From Cymbidium sinense (lineage: Eukaryota > Streptophyta > Magnoliopsida > Asparagales > Orchidaceae): DNA of 64,000 nucleotides. The notes beneath the pieces are model-generated. The model was not told the origin of the DNA. It did not search any database and saw only the letters and a program-made list of their open reading frames with translations. This document shows positions 58,662 through 64,000 of the stretch, piece by piece; position 1 is the stretch's first letter; the number at the start of each line of letters is the position of its first letter. Made by a program: the position numbers and the translations under genes. The stretch covers positions 23,523,808-23,587,807 of the forward strand of contig CM038214.1 in NCBI GenBank assembly GCA_021442155.1, given 5' to 3'.

Positions 58662-61600
58662 CTTGGACAATTCCGGGCTTCCTTACCTAATCTAACTCTC
58701 CTCTCGCTCTCTTTTTTTTTTTTCGCTCCATCCATGTGTCCTAACTCTCCTTGATGTTTTTCTTTTACTTCTCGGAGTTATATTTTACTTCATTTTTGTG
58801 CATGATGAGGACATTTGGTTTTTTTGCTGATACTTATCGATGTTGTTTTTACTGGAACCTAGACCCCAATCATCATCCATTTCCTATTTGCAAGGTTTCT
58901 TTGGTGGATCCGTGGGTGTTTTCTTCCTTTCTTCCTCCCCGCTATCGATGTTCTTTTCTCATAGGTTCTGACCTTCTTACCCTTAATGGTCAATTATGTT
59001 GCAATAGTTGCTTTAATGCGAGTGACTCTCGATTGCCATTATTTTTCGGGTTGCTCATTTCGGTGGTCGGGAATCATATCTAAGCCTTTGTTTATATTGT
59101 AATCCTATCTATTGGGTCTGTTACCTTCTTGGATTGGAGTGCTATTTCTGTTAGTGTGGTACTATAGTCTGATGTTACCTGTTGCTTCTTTAAGACTTTG
59201 GATGTTTGTGGATTTGGTTTATCTGATTAGCTGTTTCTGGGCTTCTATCTTAACCTGCTATAATATCCCTTTTAGTCGTTAGTATTGTGCATCACTATGC
59301 CTTATCAAGCTCTACTTGATCATAAACTATGGTTGGTATACTCTCAATGACTTATTTTGGCAAGCTCGGGGTATTTCTCCAAGGATTGTGGGTTGAATAG
59401 GGATATTGTTGCTGCTATTATGAATGTTCCTTATGTGGTAGTTTTTCTGAGGTTGATTTGGTTCCTTGAGGCTTCCAATCTTGTCCTCGGTTTTGTTTTC
59501 CGTGCGAAGCTTGGATTTTCTCAATGGATCATTATCTGCATTTGTTGTGATTGTGGGTAATTTTGTATTCCGATTTTTGGTTTTCTGTTTTCCTTGTCCA
59601 GCAAGATGCCATCATCTGGATTGTTGTTTGTCCTTGCTGTGGTCTTCTCTCCATTTGTTATGTTGTGAACATGCCTTTTTTAAATATCCTTTTTTTATTA
59701 TGCTAGAAAGGCATCAATGGTTTATCTTATAAGCATAATGGGATTATTGGCAATCCTATTGGTTATTATTATCACTATCCTTGACAGTGTTGGATTATGG
59801 TGATTAAGCACCTCATGTCGATTTCTCCAATGTAATTTGCTTGGGGTGGGGTGCTATTCATTATCTATCCTTCCATTTACTTATATATAATTTTGGGTGG
59901 CCTCTAGCCAGTTGGTCTTAGTCCCGTTATTGGTCAGCTTGGATTGTGTCTGGGGTTTTGTTTACCTTGTTCAAGATGTTGTTGATTGCTTGGTGGACTT
60001 TGCTTTGAACCCCTTTTGGTCTTTTAGTTGCTTATCATCGACTAGTGTGATCTATCATATCGCCGCTTTCTTTCATCCTCTCTCGATAAACTGCATCTGC
60101 TCTGCTTATATTGGATGGGAGGCATTATGCCATGCTAGTGGTTTTGTTGTTTTGATTATTTCATGTCTGAAATTTCCTGGCTTGGTTTATCTGGCCACCC
60201 TTGTTGGCTCCTTCTATGGTGGCTGCAAGATTTTTGGGTCCTTCATTCAGCAAACAATTACTACTCTTGATGCCCTGATGGTGATGGTTTTTGGAGATTT
60301 TTGTCTGTGTTGCGGCCTTCAAGATAACTGCTTTTATGGCCAAATATCTATATGATTGGGAGGTTTTATGGTCAATCTGTAGTCCTTCCCTGTCTCGAAT
60401 GTTGCCATCTTCATTGTTGCTGTCTTGGCTATTTTTTGCTTTGGTTATCCATTGTCCTATCTTTTTTGCATTCTATTTTACATTGTTGTATTACTTATTT
60501 TATTTTTCTCAGTATGCTGCTATTTTTTTTACTGGTCTTGTTCATCTCGAATGCTATAATTTGCATTACCGTTGTCTCTATTCCTATCTCGGAGTTTGGT
60601 TTGTGCGCTTTTTGAGTCGCTATTCGGAAGAGTGTTGTTATGGGAAGTTCGCCTTTTGTTGTCTTGTACTCTGCTATCTCTGAGTTGGATTATCGAATTT
60701 TGACCCAGATGTCGCCATGGGAGCGTAGCTCTAAATGTCCTTACTTATTAGTTTTGGTTGGTTTTTTTCGTGTTGAGCTATGCTGCCTTCCTTTACAATT
60801 GTCTTTCTCCAATTACTCATATGGACATAAAAAGGGGGTTGTTTCACCTCAAAGTTTCAATTATATATCTTATGATGGGAAGGTCGAACTATAAGATCAT
60901 TGACTTGATTAGCATGATCACAAAGAATTATCTCATCCGCTATTTTTTGGTGGTAGGTTTATATCTTTGGTTTCACTTGGATATGAGGCTCTAGCTAAGA
61001 TGACTTATTCCCTATGTTTATATACTCATGTCAAGATGACTATATTGTCGATATCTTTCTTGAATGAGACAACTTACCATTTAGCTCTTTGCAATTACCT
61101 CTATTTTAGATATGATTGTGTTTAGGATTGCGTGTAATAAAGTTCATAAGACTATCAACAACTGGTGTTACCTCCTGTGTTTGTTGGCTATGATGGTCGT
61201 GATGTTTTCACCCCTTTTGGTATGGTAGTAGCTCATGTGATGTAACCCTTCTAATGATGTTTGGATGCTCAATTTTGCATCCGCCCCAATTTGGTGTGAT
61301 TGAGCTGAGCCTTCTTTATCAACTTTCCTATTATCGCTCTCGCTTTTATTGTTTTCATTTATCTCTCTATTTGTATTATTTTACCTACTCTAAACTCCTC
61401 TCTAGTGTCACTTTGCAGGAGATCCTCCCTTGTTCTCTTGCAGGTTTGCTCCATATTACCAAGCTCTCTTACAACCATCAGAGCATTGGCCTTAATCTTC
61501 CTTTCGATTACTATGTTAGCCATATTGTATCTTTTGATTGCTTTAATGTTTTCTCTTGCTTTTGGATGTACTTAGATGGGGATTTACTCCTCAGGCTGAT

Positions 61601-61699
61601 TGTAGCTCTTTGAGCAGTAGATTCGGAGTTTATCCTCTTTAAGGATCTTGTAACCTTTTTTTGTGGCAATAAAATACCCCCGTATAATGGGGTTTCCTT
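58662..61699 (+). other. LINE 3' region, unusually long and T-rich
   Basis: About 3 kb between the ORF2 stop and the poly(A). The plus strand is T-rich and A-poor, so long open frames rich in Phe, Leu, Cys and Trp arise by composition (up to 152 codons at 59897-60355). None resembles a known domain and I do not call them genes. The continuous texture up to the AATAAA argues that it belongs to the element as 3' untranslated sequence. Alternatively, part of it may be separate inserted DNA. Confidence 0.6.
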
Positions 61700-61712
61700 A
61701 AAAAAAAAAAAA
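61668..61712 (+). terminator. LINE 3' end: AATAAA, hairpin and poly(A)
   Basis: AATAAAA lies at 61668-61674. A short hairpin pairs ACCCC (61676-61680) with GGGGT (61689-61693). A run of 13 A follows at 61700-61712. This order is typical of a LINE RNA 3' end. Confidence 0.85.
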
Positions 61713-62966
61713 CTATGCCACCCTCAGCTCATTGCTGACACAATCCATGAGACCGAACTAAGTAATCAGAACCATGTAAGAACCATGTAAGCCTCTAAAG
61801 AGGCGGAAACCATCAAGTGAAACCTCTTTAGGTTCAAGGAATGCCCAACCATCAAATGCTATTAAGACAAAACTATCGCATAGTTCATACAACTTCATTA
61901 AGAAACCAAATTGAACTAACTCATCTTCGATATTGGTTCTATAAAAGCATGTAATCACTCAGTGACCGGAGGTTCTTTCGTCTAGGGTCGCCGCATGATT
62001 CATAGCTATAGTGTAGTACTAATAAAGAGAATCACACCATTGAGACATCCAACTTGATTGAATATTCATCAAACTACTAAACTTTAGAATAAGGATAAGA
62101 AATTCTAAGAGCTACACGTATATCTTTTGTAAGAAGCTTTTATTGAAGTAATTCAACAAGCCTTCCATAGACATATGAGTGTATTGGATGCCCTCTACCG
62201 AACTAGAGTTCCACACTAGTAGGACAAGCAGAGAACTTTCTACATATGCAAAATATGCAACCTTCGATATTTCTTCGAATGGGGTACACTGCTAAGATTA
62301 CCAAAACTCTCAAGAACTTTCTATGAAGTGCCATGAAGCCTACATAAGGTAGATAACCTTTTCAGCTCATAGACATCCATAAGACTCACACACTCACAAG
62401 GATGGTGAGAATTTGTGAGAGCATTGAAAGATATAGGTGAAAGATCAACTCTAACACCTCTCACTCTCAATTTCTTTGCAAATTCAGCAGCTCCAATATC
62501 AAAGATTTATGAAAAGAAATCTTTACCTGAATATCATCAAGATTTTGCATATAAGCTTTAGCGACTTTGCCATCACAAATTATGATGTCATTGCCAAGTA
62601 TTGCATAAACTATTAACTACAAACCAGGGTGAACTTGCTCCACTGCATTCCACATAATCGTGTGATTAGATAAAGTGAATAGAGGCTAAGAAGAAAGAGA
62701 ACTAAGATGTTGACCTACGATAAATGACATACTAAATAGAATACCATTTGCTTCCTTTTGTAGAAGGATACAGTAAACCGATTTGTAGCCAAAGTCAAGT
62801 TTACTACACCTGAGCTATAAGATCTTCCAAAGAAGTATTGAAAGATCTCAAACATATCTAATAAGGGAAATATATCAGTCACTAAAGAGAAATAGAAGCT
62901 ATGACATACCATGGATTCCTTTAGCTTATCAAGTGGAGCACTCTGATGAAATGTTCCATCCATAGG
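61713..62966 (-). pseudogene. Mitovirus-like RNA-dependent RNA polymerase relic, copy 2
   Basis: This is the second copy of the relic at 23576-24530, in the same orientation, starting at the shared point 61936 and diverging at about 62966. Its minus-strand frame 62963-62715 preserves the conserved palm region (DGTFHQSAPLDKL and SFYFSLVTDIFPL). The catalytic block at 62587-62595 reads GND, where copy 1 reads DDD, so each copy has lost a different residue. Beyond the shared part it continues another 180-200 bases (frame 61958-61758), possibly the carboxyl end missing from copy 1. It has several stops and frameshifts. It lies directly against the LINE poly(A). Confidence 0.7.
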
Positions 62967-64000
62967 TAAGATGTTAATTTCTATGGTTCCTAATTTGTGC
63001 TCTTCATTAGAGGCTTGGCTTATATGCCTCTAACCAATTCTGCTTTTGAAACATCATTGATTCTTGCTCTTATTCTCGATAGCTGTAGGTACTTGTTGTT
63101 ATTTTTGAAGTGACGAGATGTTGATAACCTGAGAAATCTAATGATAACCCATGACATTCCACGAGAAATCCAAATCATTAGTTGCCCTTTTGTTCTCTAG
63201 GCATAAGGAGGAATCCAATATGAAACTATAGAAAATGTCCTAAAATAGTGTATCTAAAGTTTGAGAGTCTGACTTATTGGGGAAAAGACTATTGAAGCAT
63301 TTTAAATACAATAATTCACACATACGATTCAAAGGAGGCTGAGGGATGAAGAGAAGAGCTGCATGCTAATTCAGAGAAAGGAAATCAAAGTTTTGTACCT
63401 GTGGTGGTGTGTTGATAGGATTCACCTTAATAGAAATGTGAAAAAAAGTCAAAAATATAGATGGGCAAGTAAACTACAGCAAAATAGAGGTACGATACCA
63501 ATTGTTCTATAGAAAGTTTGAAACTAGAAGTTCAATCATTTAGAGTTAGCAGCCCTATTGAATGAATGAATGTGTGAAGAATGAAAAGCTTTTAGCTCCA
63601 ATGCTAAAAGTGTTGCTTCGAGTAGGTATTCAAAGTCGAATGGTTTTCTTTGGGGAAGGCAATTAGTGTAGTGCTGAGTAAGGTACGGAAGTGAAGAAAG
63701 AAAGAGAAAACTACCTTGCCAGAGGAAGAGATTGAATAGCTAGTCTTAGATTTTGGCTCTCATATGACAAGCCTTTCCTCATAATAGGGTGTATTGGTTC
63801 TTCGGGGCTCCCGGTTCCATAGTTGCTTTGATATCGCCCTTCCTTTTATTGAGATGCACCTTTTTTTACGTCCATCCATGCCTCTACAAATGTCTTCTTA
63901 TGGTTGAAGTTTCATATCACCACTTTATGTAGGTTACACGAGAAGTTCTTATATACCAAACTTGTGTCGCCTCACAAATTCCCATTCACGGTCAAACATA
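62967..64000. other. Unassigned, mitochondrial-like non-coding DNA
   Basis: No open frame or recognised gene. It differs from the sequence next to copy 1 of the mitovirus-like relic, so the two copies have separate flanks here. Confidence 0.4.

Larger units (their letters stand above)
52981..61712 (+). mobile_element. L1-type LINE, near full length, inactive
   Basis: A non-LTR retrotransposon on the plus strand. In order it has a CpG-containing 5' leader, ORF1 with a DUF4283-like domain, ORF2 with apurinic-type endonuclease, reverse transcriptase, zf-RVT-like region and RNase H, a long T-rich 3' region, an AATAAA (61668), and a poly(A) tract (61700-61712). Both ORFs contain several stops and frameshifts. 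No target-site duplication was found by eye. The CpG content of the leader (53040-53220) contrasts with the CpG-poor surroundings, which argues for later insertion. Confidence 0.9.

Noticed and set aside
59897..60355. 152-codon plus-strand open frame, hydrophobic and Cys/Phe-rich
   Set aside because: It lies in the T-rich, A-poor LINE 3' region where stops are rare by composition. No domain or start context supports it, and several overlapping frames look alike.
52850..61740. Target-site duplication flanking the LINE
   Set aside because: I looked for a repeat of the sequence after the poly(A) near the LINE 5' end and found none convincing. The 5' boundary is uncertain.

Overview
The window looks like the end of a seed-plant nuclear chromosome, or a subtelomeric or heterochromatic region close to it. 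It opens with degenerate plant-type telomere units (CCCTAAA sense on +) and is strongly AT-rich. It is filled with decayed organelle DNA and broken retroelements. I found no intact host gene: every recognisable coding sequence is a fragment or carries stops and frameshifts. Several plastid-derived genes have lost CpG sites to TpG/CpA, sometimes creating the stop codon. That is the pattern expected of DNA long resident in a methylated nuclear genome, so these are nuclear copies rather than an organelle genome. Comparisons with known genes are from recognition, not from a database search.

Layout. 1-540: degenerate telomere-like repeats. 1003-1680: a shortened duplicate of a plastid-related segment that recurs at 46.1-47.8 kb. 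1678-13807: about 12 kb of nearly C-free TTAG/TTA low-complexity array with internal duplications of about 0.5 kb. 13.8-14.8 kb: unassigned complex DNA. 14.8-18.0 kb, minus strand: Ty3/gypsy pol remnants (protease, reverse transcriptase, two RNase H domains), probably Tat/Ogre lineage. 18.0-22.3 kb: non-coding CAAAT/TTGACC-rich tract with a three-copy tandem repeat. 22358-22800: a second, interstitial telomere-like block. 22.8-24.9 kb, minus strand: mitochondrial ccmFN and atp1 fragments fused to a mitovirus-like RNA polymerase relic. 28.0-31.9 kb: a collinear plastid block (clpP, 5'-rps12, rpl20, rps18, rpl33). 34.1-51.9 kb: a large diverged inverted repeat whose right arm is interrupted by about 8.8 kb carrying plastid ycf4, ccsA, trnL-UAG and trnQ-UUG relics. 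About 53.0-61.7 kb, plus strand: a nearly full-length but broken L1-type LINE ending in poly(A). 61.7-63.0 kb: a second copy of the mitovirus-like relic.

The parts do not act as a pathway. They record successive events: organelle DNA capture, duplication and inversion, decay by CpG loss, and later LINE insertion. The LINE keeps a CpG-rich 5' end, which suggests it is younger than its surroundings. The strongest candidates for a second look are the strand-asymmetric TTAG array between telomere-like blocks, the duplicated mitovirus-like relic joined to atp1, and the interrupted inverted repeat. Much of 25-28, 32-44 and 47-53 kb resembles plant mitochondrial intergenic DNA in texture, but I could not assign it to genes.
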